Program-made: the position numbers and the translations under genes
The notes under the pieces: generated by a model
What the model saw: the letters and a program-made list of their open reading frames with translations, nothing else
The model's database searches: none
Told to the model about the DNA's origin: nothing
Shown: in pieces, positions 35,741-48,900 of the stretch
Layout of the letters: each line of letters begins with the position of its first letter
How positions within the stretch are numbered: the stretch's first letter is position 1
Assembly (NCBI GenBank): GCA_014773175.1
Contig: VXCM01001399.1
Span: 45,275 to 109,274, forward strand
Origin: Lucifuga dentata
Taxonomy: Eukaryota > Chordata > Actinopteri > Ophidiiformes > Bythitidae
Length of the DNA: 64,000 nucleotides
Direction: 5' to 3'

Positions 35741-38527
35741 CCCATGTGTCAGTAATCTGAGACTGCTCTGGTACACCTTGGGCCTTTTATTAGGAGCCAA
35801 GTCAAGATGAAATAGATTTTGATTTTGCCATTCATGCCTGGACCCAAAGGAATTACAATTGCCAGCTCTTGCCAGCAGTGAACGCATTCTTTTCTGTTCA
35901 ACGTGCTCTTTAAAAACGGCTGATTTTCTCTCCTCATCTTGTTTATGGAGCATAATGATTCATTTGGTTCGCTAAGAGTCAGTAAGCCACTTGGCTGTGG
36001 GACTCCAGAACAGGAGCCAAACACCTGAAACCTGTGAACTTCCAGCTGCAGTGGATAATTCTGCATTGAGATCTGTGTTTCAGTTCACAAAATCAATCAA
36101 TCAATTAATAATAAACTTACAGTAGTTTCACAATGTATAATCTATACTTATATTGCAGCTATCTATGGGATATATTTCTGCTGAGACCAAGGCATTTAGC
36201 ACTTGTGCAGCAAATTTATTGTATTTTTTGTATATTGAATGAAAGTGAATGTTGATGTTTATGAAGATTCTAATAAATCTCAATAACAATTCTCACGTTT
36301 ATATTGTGGCGTATTAAGACACAAAAGCTGGGTTGATGTAAGGACTTTGTGGTTAGATTTTTCTTAACACATCATGGGGTTTAGATACCACAGACACCTA
36401 GATGGGGCAGGCACAAAGTTTTCCAGAAGTGAGTCATGACATAGAAGGTGTGTTCTATTCTTAATACACACTATTTAAAAAGTAGAATAAGTACAGCTAC
36501 AAATGTGAAATGCCATAAACCTTTGATATTGTGATAATGGTAGTTCTAATCGCATGATGAGCACTGGAAGTCCTTTAATTGTTTTGACTGCTTTGTGCTT
36601 GTATACATCCTTGGATTTGACCTTGGCTGATCTTGACAGCCATCCAACAAATATCCAATCTACTACTCCTTATAATTAGAAACTCTATTGTCTTGAATCT
36701 GTTAGGACTATAAAGTTGAATTTCTTGAAAGGTCAGGACATGACACAGACTTGCACCTAGCAAACTGGTGCAGGTTTCCTGCATATGACTCATGTCTGTT
36801 GATATTTTATCTGGCTCCAGCTGTTTTAGCTCCAGAAAAAGAGCCCCCCCTGGAGTCAGAGAGGAGAATACCCACCCCCACTTTGCCCTGTTTTCTTAAC
36901 ATTTACCATTTTGCACACATCACTTCAACCTGTGGCTTGAACTTTAGTAGTATCCACAAAATTCCCCATGTCACGCATAATGCACATCCATCGCCAATCT
37001 ACAATCCCCTTTACAAAGACAATTCCAAAGCAGAGAACAAAACCCCATTAATCTTAATTTTTCCTTCCCTTGACTGAATCCCTCCAAAAAATGAATCCTT
37101 CCAGGCAGGAGGACATCAGTGGGATTTTATGATCCTGTCATGGCTACACTGAGAGATGTGCGATATATCTGCGATATATGTTTCTCTGCAGCCGATGGTG
37201 GAGGACGGAGGCTGGACTCCGCGCCCCCCGATCGATCGCCTTGCCATAGTAAATGTCCACGAATCCCTGCTTGTGATCAACAGCTTATAGAGTTGGCTTT
37301 CCTTGATCAATAGGTGATCGATAAGGCAAACAGATGGGGCTGTAAAGCAAGAGATAATTACGTGTTGGGCAAATCTGGTATCTGGAGGGTTATGGGTTTG
37401 TGCTTGATACGAAAGACCAGCAGGAATTGCTTCTATCAAGTGTTCGCGTGGTGTCGGAATGGGACAGGGACTTGTTACTTCAAAAGAATTGGACTTCATT
37501 ATGGTTGTGCTGCAGGTTTTTTAAATATTGATTTTTGTCTAAGTTGACATTGAAACAGCAGGGGCGATATGTAATAGGGTAAAGACAATAATAAAGAATC
37601 TTTGAGTGTAGTCGTTATTTCAAAGTGACTGTTATCTAAAAGGTCTGTGTTTGAACCTGATTCAGCCACCTTTCTACCAAAAGTCAAGGTTAATCTCTGC
37701 AGAGGGACGGAGATGATACCTTAGCCATAGGCTGGGATTCATCCTTGCGCTCGGAAGAATCGGCATATAGCAAACTATATGGCAGGTGGGCTGAGCGGGG
37801 AGGAAGTAACACGTGTCAGGGGCAGTGGCAGAGGGAAAGGCAGGCATATGCTCTCTCTCTGTGGCCTGGCTTTGCCGCTTCACCGGGCAATATGGGGGAG
37901 CAGCACATCTGACCCAAAGTAATATCCTCACAGACGGCAAACCAAACGTCGTCTCAGCCGTCGCCATGGCTCAAACTCCTGGCATTTCGCTCGTTTTTTT
38001 CTACCCGGGTTTGCTGGGAGCTATTTTGAGAGGTGTTCCTGTGACTGAAGCAGGGAAAAACAGGGAGGTAAAAGGCCAAACTTAGCCGTCGTAGATCCCT
38101 GGAGGGAGGCTGAATATATCCCTGTTGTCGCTGAGTATTGACCAATGGCGTATCGAGCTTAAAACCTCAAATCTCAATTTCTCTCTTCTCACAATGGAGT
38201 TCTTGCTGTTTTTAATCTCTGATCTGCTGATCCTGTTTCTCTCAGTGATTTGAGTAGTGCTACTTCTCAGAATGGAGCATTTATCCTAACAAAACAAACC
38301 ATAGAAATCCTGCAAACATGTTGTTTAGAGCGCGTTTAACACTGCAGTTTTTGAAATGAATACCAATATCAATACTGAAGAGTCAGAAAAACAACAATAT
38401 TCAGGCCAGTTTTGGATTTTTACTTATACTTGTAAAATAAACAATCTGTTTGGGAAAATTTGCTTATTACAGAGTTGTATGAAATTTTGCAATGCGTAAA
38501 AAATTTCACTTGTATGTTGCTTTACAC
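35741..38527. other. Non-coding, largely repeat-free stretch
   Basis: No coding exon recognised. Open frames at 37116-37499 (minus) and 37813-38085 (plus) have no recognisable domain. Sequence at about 35.78-36.07 kb and 37.1-38.1 kb looks single-copy and could hold regulatory DNA. Confidence 0.4.
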
Positions 38528-38620
38528 TTAAAGGACCATACCACCCATTTTGCATGTTTGAGAAATATATCGTGATAAAATTTTTTTTCATATTATGCAG
38601 CCCTACTGTATGTCCACCAG
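38528..38620. mobile_element. P1 terminal fragment interrupted by another element's end
   Basis: 38528-38562 matches the P1 left end (ttaaaggaccataccaccca). It then switches to tatatcgtgataaaa and gcagcccta, which reads on the other strand like the end of a GGGCTGCA...ATATCG hAT-like MITE. Confidence 0.5.
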
Positions 38621-38674
38621 TCACCCACACAGGGATTACAGCTCTTTAGAGTGAAACCATGATCAGGCTTCTCT

Positions 38675-39273
38675 TTAAAGGACCCATTTTGCATGTTTGA
38701 GCCTAATATTTGAGCCTAATGTTTGAGCCCAATTTTCATACACGTAAGGTAATTAATCATTTCCCTAAAGATAAAACCATATTTCAGCTTTCCTAATATT
38801 TTGCAAAACCTCTCAGTCTTTCAAAATCAAATATTCAAGCGGTACACCCACCTTAAAAATCAATGTTTTGCTTGCTAATAGTTACGCAGCCTTATGAAGT
38901 CACAGTCATTTAAATTTTTCGATAAATGCAGGTCTTCTTTTGGGACTATATTCCCCGGTGGAGGCATACATTCACTCCGCACTTTTTATTGTGGTTAAAT
39001 GTTAAAATTAAGTAATTTCGAAAAAAAACCCTGAATATATGTCATGCTCACGATGATGGATTACCTATCCCAAGAATGTTTCAAGTATTAACAAGTTGAT
39101 TTTAATAGCGTACCAGAATGAACTGAAACCAATGGAGGTCTGGAAGGTAGGAAAATTTTTAAAATTCATCGTTCCAGTAATATGCTTTGGGAAATGATTG
39201 TCAGTAACGTTACATGTATGAAAATTGAATATATTAGGCTCAGACATGCAATATGGATGGTATGGTCCTTTAA
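38675..39273 (-). mobile_element. TTAA MITE family P1, copy E (inverted)
   Basis: About 600 bp, TTAA at both ends, reverse orientation relative to copies A, B, D and F (ends gcttggg-type block then tgattgtcagtaacg). Contains gggactatattccccggtgg and gaagtcacagtcatt. The left inverted repeat carries a triplicated tttgagcctaat motif. Confidence 0.85.
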
Positions 39274-40556
39274 ATGAAGGTTATTGTCAAAGATGTAGTA
39301 AATAAAGATACTGAAAAAATAAAGTTTGAACAGTATGTGTGCTGTAGTGTAGGGGAAGCAGTAAGGAGACAAGGAAGCATCCCAAACCCAGAGAAACTGC
39401 TTTGCAGCCTGCATCAGAGTCTCCACTAGGGGGCAGACAGGATTCTTTTTGGTTGTCGATTTAGACATGGGCGCTATAAAAACCTGTAGCTTTATGAATA
39501 AAGCTTTGATTAGCACAAAGATTTACATGGAAACTCAAAACACTGAATGAAAATAAAAGCTTTCCTGGTTGAGTCTGAATATACACTACAAAATACAATA
39601 AGTTTTTTGAGACGATTTTATTATATTATATTTTTTGCAGAGTTGGCCTGCTTACTTAAGAATTATTGAACTTTTTTGACTTTGAATGGACTTGTGCACA
39701 GGTTGTGTTAATTGTATTTGAGTGCAGCTTGTTTGATTACGTTTTCTAATATATAGATGTTCTCTAAGATGAAGTCTTATTCACAGCCCAGTGTTAATAT
39801 TCTGTGCTTCATTTGTATGGCTTTTGTTTATGCTGTGGTGCTGAGCCGTGACACATCCTGCGTCTGTGTAGTGGCATTTAGTTCTGCAAACTCTCCTTTT
39901 TTTTTTTTTTTTTTTTTTTTTTTNCTCCTTTAAACTCTCTGTCCGCTGGGCTTCTCAGGCTTCTGGCAGGGTTGGCATCTCCGTCCAGCAGCCAGCAGCA
40001 TTTTGGTTTGAACCTCAGAGCCTCAACACAACCCGTCATGCCATTAAGCATCTGTGCTCTCTATGAACTCGTGCCAAGTCGAGACCTGTTGCCTGATGGA
40101 TGCAGCAGTCGCTGTAAACAGCTCGACATATCCACACAGGCCAGTACAACATTTTCAGCCTTTTGTTTTATGGCAGTGTTTTGGAAAAATCAGAAAAGCA
40201 GTAATGTTGAGGCAGTATTGTTTAGATTACGGTAAGTGTGAATTTCTTGATAAAAATCTGCACAGACTGCATGTTCACATACATTGCTTACTTTCATTTT
40301 TTTTCATTTTATTTACTTATCTTCCTTTAGACCCCTCTCCAGGGTATAAGGAGCAAAAGAAAAAACAACATACACACAGGCAACAACCAGCGCTCAACCG
40401 AAGACACAAACCAAAACACTTTGCACATACATATGAGTTGATTATATTGAGAAATTAAAAGCTGATTACTGATTCAGTGTAAACAGCATAGTATTATTCC
40501 ATATCATATCAGTACTTTCCAGCATTTAATTTGCTTCTTCTATTGTTTGCAATAAA
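39274..40556. other. Non-coding stretch, no gene recognised
   Basis: Includes a poly(T) tract with N (39898-39924). No coding exon found. Confidence 0.45.
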
Positions 40557-40700
40557 GCTGGGCGATAGGGCCTAAAAATAAAATCTCGATTTTTTTTCTT
40601 CACATTTATGGACGATTCTCGAATTTAATCTCGATTTTTCTTGTTTTTCTCTAAACTAACTTAAAAAAATTCAAATAAGTATTTTCTTTATTAAAACAAT
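40557..40700. mobile_element. Fragment of a GGGCGATA...CTCGATT hAT-like repeat
   Basis: agctgggcgatagggcctaa, aatctcgattttttt and tctcgatttttct are typical of a very common vertebrate hAT-type MITE end. Only one end is recognisable. Confidence 0.5.
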
Positions 40701-41258
40701 AAAAACAAATAATGATACTTTTAAATAAAATTGTAGGGCTTTCTAAAAAAAACTTTTAAAATAAAAGGTTTTTACAGCGATGTACACCTTGTGAGGAACA
40801 CCAGTCTGTGGCATGTTATATTCCTATCCGTGAAGACCCTCTTATATGCAATGACACTGGAAAAGGATGCAGCTTTTTCGCTGCGCTTTGCTACTGCAGC
40901 ATCTGCATCTCGCAGCGCCGCATTGCTGCCACTCAGCTGCGTTTCTGTCGCAGCTGCTGCAATACATTTTTAGTGCTGCTACTTTTAGCAGCTGCAGCTC
41001 CTACAGATTTTACATACCACGTTGGTATGCTCGACATCATGAAGCGCAAAACCAAACCACTTCCAAATGACTGACGTGACGTTTCCTTTCTTAGGAACAA
41101 GCTCATCTTCAGTCAAAGTGTTTGTTGCCGTCCTAACAGCACGTCTAACCTGCTGAAAGCTTCATGGGCGTAGCATCAAGGAACGTGATGAATGGGCTTG
41201 TTTGACAGGGAGCAACATCGTGCTGCATTTCCTGTTAAAAATAGTTTAGATACTAGTT

Positions 41259-41295
41259 AAAAAAAAAAAAAAAAAANTAAAAAAAAAAAAAAAAA
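41259..41295. repeat. poly(A) tract with N
   Basis: A-rich run broken by an N at 41277. Confidence 0.8.
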
Positions 41296-42050
41296 TCTGT
41301 CTTTGTGATTCAGCTATTTTATACTTTGCAAAAATGTAAATTGAAGTAATTGATTAAATGACTTTATCAGCCATCCCTTGTACACAATTTTAAAACTTGG
41401 AGATGCTCCCCGGTTAGCTTGGGTCCTTCTGCACAAATGCATTTACATGTATCAAAACCTTACAACATGCTAAATTTACCAGGCAAAAGGATAAGTTATC
41501 TTGACTCACAGAATTACAAATTTCCAGAGATTTTACATTTACAGCAGTCCAAGCCCATTCAATGAACTTACACAGACTTTGGGTTTCTGTGATGATGGTT
41601 ATTGCAGCAGTTACATACAGTCCAACTAAAGGACTATGTTAAATCACTTTTACTGCAAAACCCCTAAAACTAACGGGAAGTTTCACCAAAATATAGAGCC
41701 TACATATGTATGCTTGCAACATTTCTTGGAGAAAAGTGGCCGATCATTGGGAAGAAGTCACCATTTGGTTATTTCACTTCAGCAGCTCACTGAAATCCTC
41801 CTGCGTGATTTAATTAAGATTATAATTTTAAGACTTTTGTTGCGCAGCTCCCAGTAAGAATGTACACCCAAGACAATTACAGTCGTTCAAACAGTCATCA
41901 CACCCTTAAGCACACCAATTAAAACAATCACAAATATTATTAAAAATCCCATCAAGTTAAACTTTAAAGCACCACAAAGAAAAGAGTCTCTCTAGTTTTA
42001 CAATGCTTCAGTTTATTCCAGTAGCACCATTAAAACAGGCTTCCCTGCTT
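41296..42050. other. Non-coding stretch, no gene recognised
   Basis: AT-rich, no coding exon or repeat family identified. Confidence 0.45.
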
Positions 42051-42210
42051 TTAAAGGGGATTATAATCTATTTTGAAACTTTTGCAATGCTTTAATGTGG
42101 AAGAAAAAAAAACACATTGATCCTATTTTTATTCTCCCTTGCCACAGCACAGCTGTGCACACTGAGTGATAACAGGTCATTTTAATTGCTGTCTCAAGGA
42201 GTTTTAGAAA
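42051..42210 (+). mobile_element. TTAA MITE family P2, left-end fragment
   Basis: Starts ttaaaggggattataatct, then ccttgccacagcacagctgt and actgagtgataacaggtcat, in the same order as the complete P2 copy at 52922-53534. Right part lost. Confidence 0.6.
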
Positions 42211-44008
42211 GAGAAAGTGACCGGAGAGTTTGCTGCAGCGTAAAATGCTTCAGCTGATCTGAAAGTGTGAAAATCCCCAAAACTGAAGAAAACACTTTTG
42301 TGTAAAAAATGTCACCAATACTGGTAATTTTGTTGTTTCAGTCCAAAATGTTGATTATTTAGTGATTTCACACTCCAAAAGTAGAGATATGAGATTTTTC
42401 CTCATATTTGATTTGAAAATCTGGGGATTTTCATGATTGATGGTTTTACATGTTAATGTAGCAAGACGTCAGCATTCTGACAGTCACCATGACTTTACTG
42501 TAGCCTTTATACATAAATACTATAAGCTTTATTTACATCGAACTATAAAGGCAGGACTCTGTCCGTCCATCTGTGGCACCAATATCTCTAGAACTCAGCA
42601 CTATGTGAAGTTGAAATTTGGCAGGTTCACTGCTCAAGACCCAGGATGTGCAGTGTCATGTGTGAAGTTGTTTGGCTGAGTGGTTCTTGAATTGGGCTGT
42701 GCCAGTAAAAAGTAGTCCGCGTGGCAGGATACGCTCCGGGCGCAGCAGCATATGCTCCGGTCTGGTATTACGGTCTCAACCTGACCCCACACAGCAAACA
42801 AAGCTAGCTAGATGTACAGAACAAAATTATGGCAGGCTGCTGCGCACACCATAAAGTCCGGCGTGTTCTGAACAGGCATGTTTTGAACAGGCACTGCACG
42901 AGTACATATCATTTTGGATGCAAACGTTTACTTGTAAACACTGAGTAATTTGTACACGTGCTGAAAGTGAGATTTTGAACATTTCATCCTCCAGCATCAC
43001 ACCCATGTGATGCTGGAGGATGACCCGCCTGGGTCTGACTCCAAACCTTATTTTAACGTGTGCTGAGACACACACACACATGCACACACGCACACACACA
43101 CAGACGTGTTGTTGTGGATGCTCTCTGCAGGAGAGTATCACTTGTTAGCACCGAGCTGAGACTTCACACACACATGCTGTGGCTGAGAAGCACGTCCTCA
43201 GCAGCCGTCCAGCCAGCTGCTCTCAACACCAGTGTGTCAGCGCCCTCTAAAGGCTGAAACCTTCAATTCAGGCCATTCATACAACACTTGGCTCTATGAA
43301 ATGCATGAAATAAAAGAATTAAGATGATGCTTTTTTTTTTTTTTTNTTTTTTTTTTTTTTTGTTTGGTATGAAAAAAAATGCCCTGCTACATCTTCATCA
43401 GCCTGACCTTTTCTTGGCTTTCCTGCCGTACGAGTAGCTCTGCCAAACTAGTCCTATAATCCACAGGGTGAATAAAAATGGATTTGCGAGTAAGCTGCCT
43501 TAAACCAGCAGCCTCTCTTATTTACTGTCATTTAGCTGTAGCTGCTGCTAACCTAAAATACAGATTATTTCATATGCTCAGATCTGCATTTTTAGGCCTA
43601 AACAGTTCATCTTCAGGTTTATGCTCTTATTAAATCCGCTCAGAAAGTAAAGCATCAGCGTTGAAATATTGCAGCACCAATCGTGGACTTTGGCTGCAGC
43701 TGCTGAGACGTTGCGATGATGAGAGGAAGGAGGCTGTCTGAGTGAGCGAGTCTTTCCTGGCACACGGCTTCCTCTTCCCTCCGTCTCCAGAGGACTCGGA
43801 CAACAGACGGGTCACAGCGAAGCCACATTTTAAATCCGGTGTGCAGATGGACACCAGTAGTGGTTCTAATCCTGAGTGTGTTGGCACTGAGCAGCGTAGA
43901 GAGCCGAGAGCAGGTTAGACTGATACACCAGGCTGTGTATGGATCAGCTTCATTTTGTCCTTTAAATTAATCACTGTTATTCAGTTGGAACATTATCATT
44001 CACCTCTA
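42211..44008. other. Non-coding stretch with a possible repeat and a perfect hairpin
   Basis: Around 42500-42660 (aactataaaggcaggactct, then gtccgtccatctgtggcac) resembles a fish interspersed repeat, class unknown. A 16-bp perfect hairpin lies at 42985-43022 and a poly(T) run with N at 43331-43361. No coding exon recognised. Confidence 0.4.
42985..43022. repeat. Perfect 16-bp inverted repeat with 6-base loop
   Basis: catcctccagcatcac (42985-43000), loop acccat, then gtgatgctggaggatg (43007-43022). Confidence 0.95.
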
Positions 44009-44582
44009 TTAAAGGACCATACCAGTGATTTTGCACGTTCGAGCCAAATATATATGCAACCCACAAACACATTACTTTATTTACAACCATTTTCCAAAAC
44101 ACACTACTGGAGCGGTAAATATTAGAATTGTTTTTCCTACCCTCCAGACAGCCATTTGTTTCAGTTCATTCTGGTGCACTATTAATATTGATTTGTAGAA
44201 ACTTGAAACATGCTTGAAATAAGTAGTCCGTCACAGAGAACAAGACGTCTTTTGTAACGTTATTTAACTGGTCCAACATAAAGCTGCATGTAAGAAAAAC
44301 TATATGTCTCCATCAGGGAATATAGTCCCTGGAAAGAATGGCTTTTAGCAACAAATTAAAAAATGACTGTTCCTTCTACATTCAGATGTATGAGTTAGCA
44401 GGCGAAACGTTGAATTTTAAGGTGGATGTATCACTTGAACATTTGATTTTGAAAGGTTAGGAAATTTGGCAAAATAGCAGGAAATCTGAAATACTGATTA
44501 TGGTTTGGAAAATGTCAGTAACGTGTATGCAGGTAGTATTTATTGGGTTTAAACTTGCAAAATCACCAGTATGGTCCTTTAA
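44009..44582 (+). mobile_element. TTAA MITE family P1, copy F
   Basis: TTAA at both ends, ttaaaggaccatacc...ggtccttta. Shares 'catactactggagcggtaa'-type, 'gggaatatagtccc' and 'aaggtggatgtatcac' blocks with A, B and D. Confidence 0.87.
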
Positions 44583-45150
44583 GACAGGACAGGACAGCAC
44601 TTCTTTTATTATCCCTGTCACAGAAATATTTTGGGTGGAAAAGCTTTTGAAACAGCACTGCCATTTGAAACAAACCAATAAAAGTAGAAGTCAAGTGAGG
44701 ATTTTCTGGGAAAAAAGGTGAAGTTTTAATAGATAAATCTGATAAATTTCTGTTGTTTAATACCTACTAAATATCACGGCATCTCCATTATTCATTTCGT
44801 ATATCAAAAAATATTTTTCATATAGTAGGACTTAATGTATTACTCAGCCTTACAACTTTCTACTAAGTTTCTTTGATGTATTTTGTCCTTGAAAGCTGAA
44901 GTAGGCAAGATTTTAACACGAAAGGTCGCCTCAGTTTTCAGCCTAAATCCCAAACGGCAATGCAGCAGAAGAAAGGATCACATCCTGTCTGTGTGACAGA
45001 ATTAATTTCAGGTGTCATGAGAGCAAAGTATGAAACTGTCTGCAGCAGTAAATAGGCATCAATCCAGATAAAGCCTCTTCATCACTTCCTAAAAAAAAAC
45101 AAAACATACAGGTCTGAGTAGTGCAGTTTGCTTCTTGCACAAATTCTGGG
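44583..45150. other. Non-coding stretch, no gene recognised
   Basis: AT-rich sequence without identifiable features. Confidence 0.45.
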
Positions 45151-45180
45151 TACAGGCCAGAAGTTTGAGGTCACCCCCAG

Positions 45181-45311
45181 ATTTAAAAAAAATCATCAAT
45201 GCACTGTTTGTTTTACAATTTATTGCACAGGAAATGACAAAAATANATTTAAAAAAAATCATCAATGCACTGTTTGTTTTACAATTTATTGCACAGGAAA
45301 TGACAAAAATA
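45181..45311. repeat. 65-bp direct duplication split by one N (assembly join)
   Basis: 45181-45245 and 45247-45311 are identical; N at 45246. It lies inside the Tc1 left arm and inflates it. Confidence 0.85.
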
Positions 45312-45529
45312 TGTAAAATAAATGTAATTAATTAGTTTTCAAGAAGAATTAGTCAACAAGAGCAGATTATGTAGCTGCTATGGCTTAATAAATGATTTTT
45401 AATGAAGGCATCAGTCTGTATTAGTGCAGCACTCCTGTTGTGTTCCAACATTGATGTGTTTTAACATTCTATTCAACAGCTGCTGTCTGCCTTTTCCCAC
45501 ATCATTTTGGATTAACTTGCTACTGGTCG

Positions 45530-45790
45530 TGTTATTGCTCTGCATCAGTAATGGTGTTTTGGGGNGGATCTGGAGACTTGGTCTAAGTTAAAAGAATTAT
45601 GAAGAAAGCAAATTACCATTCCATCCTTCAAAGACACGCGATTCCATCCTGTTTATGGATTATTGGTCCAAATTTCATTCTTCAACAGGACAACGATCCA
45701 AAACATTCATCAAAATTATGGCAAAGTTACATCCATTCAAGAGAAGCAAAAGGTTTAGAGAATTCTGATTGGCCAGAGGGGGTTACTTTG
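45530..45790 (+). pseudogene. Tc1-type transposase relic
   Basis: Between the inverted arms the plus strand encodes remnants of a Tc1 DDE transposase. SVMVFWG (before the N at 45565) corresponds to the conserved SVMVWG block. FILQQDNDPKHSSK matches the second catalytic-Asp block (QQDNDPKH). After DWPEG the sequence no longer follows the family and the region with the third acidic residue is absent. About 70 recognisable residues remain of roughly 340; it is non-functional. Confidence 0.8.
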
Positions 45791-45974
45791 ACGATACCAA
45801 AATCTGAGCCTGAAATGACTTCAAAGTGCTTTGATGTGACTAATTCTTCTTCAGAACTAATTAGTTACATTTATTTTATATATTTTTTGTCATTTCCTAT
45901 GCATTAAATTGTAAAACAAACAGTGTGTTGATTTAAAAAAAAATCTTGGGGTGACCTCAGACTTCTGGCCTGTA

Positions 45975-48900
45975 GTAGGTCGTTTAAACATGAAGATGCA
46001 AAGTATTATTGCAGCTCCAATTTCACTTTTGTAAGTTTTCGTGGTTGTTTATTGCTGTTCTTGCATCTGTGTTGTATTTGCGTCCCGGTAAATCTTCTGT
46101 TTCATTTGGATTCATTTTGGGTTTTCTTTTGTTTAGTTCTTCACAACTTGCACTTTTTTTGTGCCCCCTCAGCCAGTCAGACACTTCCTGTTCCTGTTGA
46201 AGAAATTTGATCCCTTCCAAGCTTTCATATTATTCACTAAAACTCATTTTATTTTTCCACACATTCATTACTCTCTCATTTCCTCCCTCTCATCCTCATT
46301 TCCTCATTCTTCTGTCTGTCCAGCTCTCGATGCGGTACTGTCCGACACCAAGCAAGTGGCTTTTCTAAAGCGTGGTTCTCAGATCACCTAATTCCACGCC
46401 TGACCTTGCATTACCCACCAAGATGGGGGTCATCAGGTGTGTGCTCATCTAATCCCGCAAATTGTGGCTGCATGTGATAGCGGAGCTCCTTTTCTGTCGA
46501 GTCCAGCACTTTTGTTGCCATTTATAGCTCGATTCTTTTCAGGATTCTTATCATTATTTTCCCTAATAGGTTGAAGGAGGGAAGTTGCTTCAGCCGAGCT
46601 GAATCCTTAATGGCAGCAGCTCCACACTGTCCTAATGGGTATTAAACCAAAATCACATTAAGCCGTTCAGGTTGGCGCGATTGTCAGGCAGGCCACATGT
46701 CTTCCTGCCTTTATGGCTCATGGTTGAGGGTGAGAGAACCTGCTGACGTGGCTGGAACAGAGACATTATACAAAAAGGTGGTTTGTGTGTCACCTGCTAT
46801 CATTTACATGCACATTCTGATTCAGATGTACTCTTTCTGCCATTGTGTTTTGAGTGACATGCATGTAGTTTCATTGTGCACGCTATAATTTAATGGCAAT
46901 TCTTTGCATTCACGGCATTGATGATGATGATGCTGCTTCCAGTGTAGACCCTTTAAACAATCCCATCAGATACCAAAACAGAATACTAAATCAAAAATCT
47001 TCATTTCAAATTATACTTGAGCTCCTTTCGCGCATGTGAAAGTTCCTGCTATTGTCTGAATGCAGGAAAAGTTGTTGTGGTGGTCGTCATCCTCAGAGCC
47101 TCCTAACATTCCCGGATAAACTCCTGAGAACACGGGCTTCGTTCCAGGAGGAATGAGCGAGCATGCTGAAAAGTGGGACAAACGACAAGTGGGATTTCCA
47201 GAAGAAACTGCATGTTATTTGAACAAGTGTTTGTAAAATGGCCTGATTGAGAGAATTTTACACGGTATACTTTTTGAACCACATCCCGCCTTATTCCTCT
47301 ATTTTGCTGTCTATGTTGGCGGTTGGCAAAGCAGCTTTTTGGTGCCTCGCCTCTATGTCAGTTTGAAGGGAGATTCATACTCTCTGGCTGACCGGGAATT
47401 TCAGCTTTTAGTGAGAACATGGCTGTTGTGACTATTGTCCTGCAGTTTGTAGGAAATAGAACAGAAAGAAATAAAAACTACAAATAGAGTAAAAACTATC
47501 AAATCTCAGAAAATATCAAATTTTAAAACAACATTCAAAGTACTTGCATAGTCATTTCCACTTACAGACAAATCATTTGCTGAAAAAAAATACTAATTTA
47601 GTCATCAAACTATTTTGCTAGGTGCAGAAATAGTCATATTGATGGAATTAATCATCATTATCCTGAACTGAAGATCAAACTAATTTATTAAATATTGAAT
47701 ATTACATGTTGTGTCTGTAAAGTATACCTTACTTTAGAGCAAGAGAGTAAAATCTGATGTACAAATAGAATTTACAGTTAGATCTGCTTTGATGTGCAAA
47801 CTTCCTTTAGTGTTTTTCAGGCTTACGTCTCCCTCTGCTGGACAAACAGCTTCATTACAGCTGTTTTACTTCATCAGAGCTGGTTTACTGTAGACTTTAC
47901 TGAAGGAGATGAAATGTAAATTGATCCTCAACTTGCAGTTAGGTGAACAAAGTAACTAAGCTCTTTTTTTTTAATATATACTGACCAAATTCTAATTTTA
48001 ATCAGTCATCTAATGCTTCCAAAGAAGTTTTATGTTTGATATTAAAAAAAAACAACAACTTTTGTATCTACTTTCCATTTATCTTGACTCTCCATTTTTA
48101 AAAGCCTCTCAGTACGTTCTTGTAGTTTGTAAGTCAAAAGTGAAACTTTTGGGAGCAGTATAAGGGAAATAAGCTGCAGATGGCACTGGGATAGGCAGTG
48201 TGCTGCAGTGTTAGCAGCAGATGGTGGAGTGCTGCTCTGATGGATGCTGCGTCGAAAACTCCAGACTAGAAACCTGCTGGTCCCCTCTGTCTGAGGAACT
48301 CACGGAGAGGGTGGNGGGGGGAGCACACCGCTGTCATCCTCAGCCTGCACGGCCACGGGAGGGTTAAAAACAAAACACGATCTGGATTATTGCAGCTGAT
48401 TTATTAGAGGCTTTTATATTCTTCCTCATTGACATTAATTTTTTGTGTATTATGGGGTAAATTCTGTTGAGTGTGTGGAAGGCTGTTATGACAGCTGAGA
48501 TTAATTAGCGTAATATAAATAATTGAATGAATTGATGAGCGAAATGTGTTGCAGCTGTGTTATAAACCGGTTTGGATTCAGTAATAATTTGGCTAATGAT
48601 TTATCTCTGCTAATTTTTCATGCCGGCTGAAATGACATTAGGGGAAACCTGCACCGGAAAAATTGATAACACCGACAAATATTTGAGCCGTGTTTTTCTT
48701 TGACACAACACGCTCGCCGCTTTGTCAGGCACTATCTGGTCCTCTGTGTTAGATGTGCCATCGGTTGATATATAGGGTCTTTTAGCCCCTGCTTTGGCTC
48801 AAATCCAAGGCCCATTTGTACAGATGGGCTTTTACGTGAGCCATTTTAGCAAAGCACCCTCCCCATAAAGCCAGAGTGTCTCATCGCTTCATAATTGTGT

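Larger units (their letters stand above)
45151..45974 (+). mobile_element. Degenerate Tc1/mariner element with TA target duplication
   Basis: The left end (TA)caggccagaagtttgaggtc and the right end, whose complement reads caggccagaagtctgaggtc, are inverted. The arms remain similar for over 150 bases (actgtttgttttacaattta, ggaaatgacaaaaa, gaagaattagtca), the long-inverted-repeat layout of fish Tc1 elements. TA flanks both ends. The left arm contains an assembly duplication (45181-45311). Confidence 0.85.
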
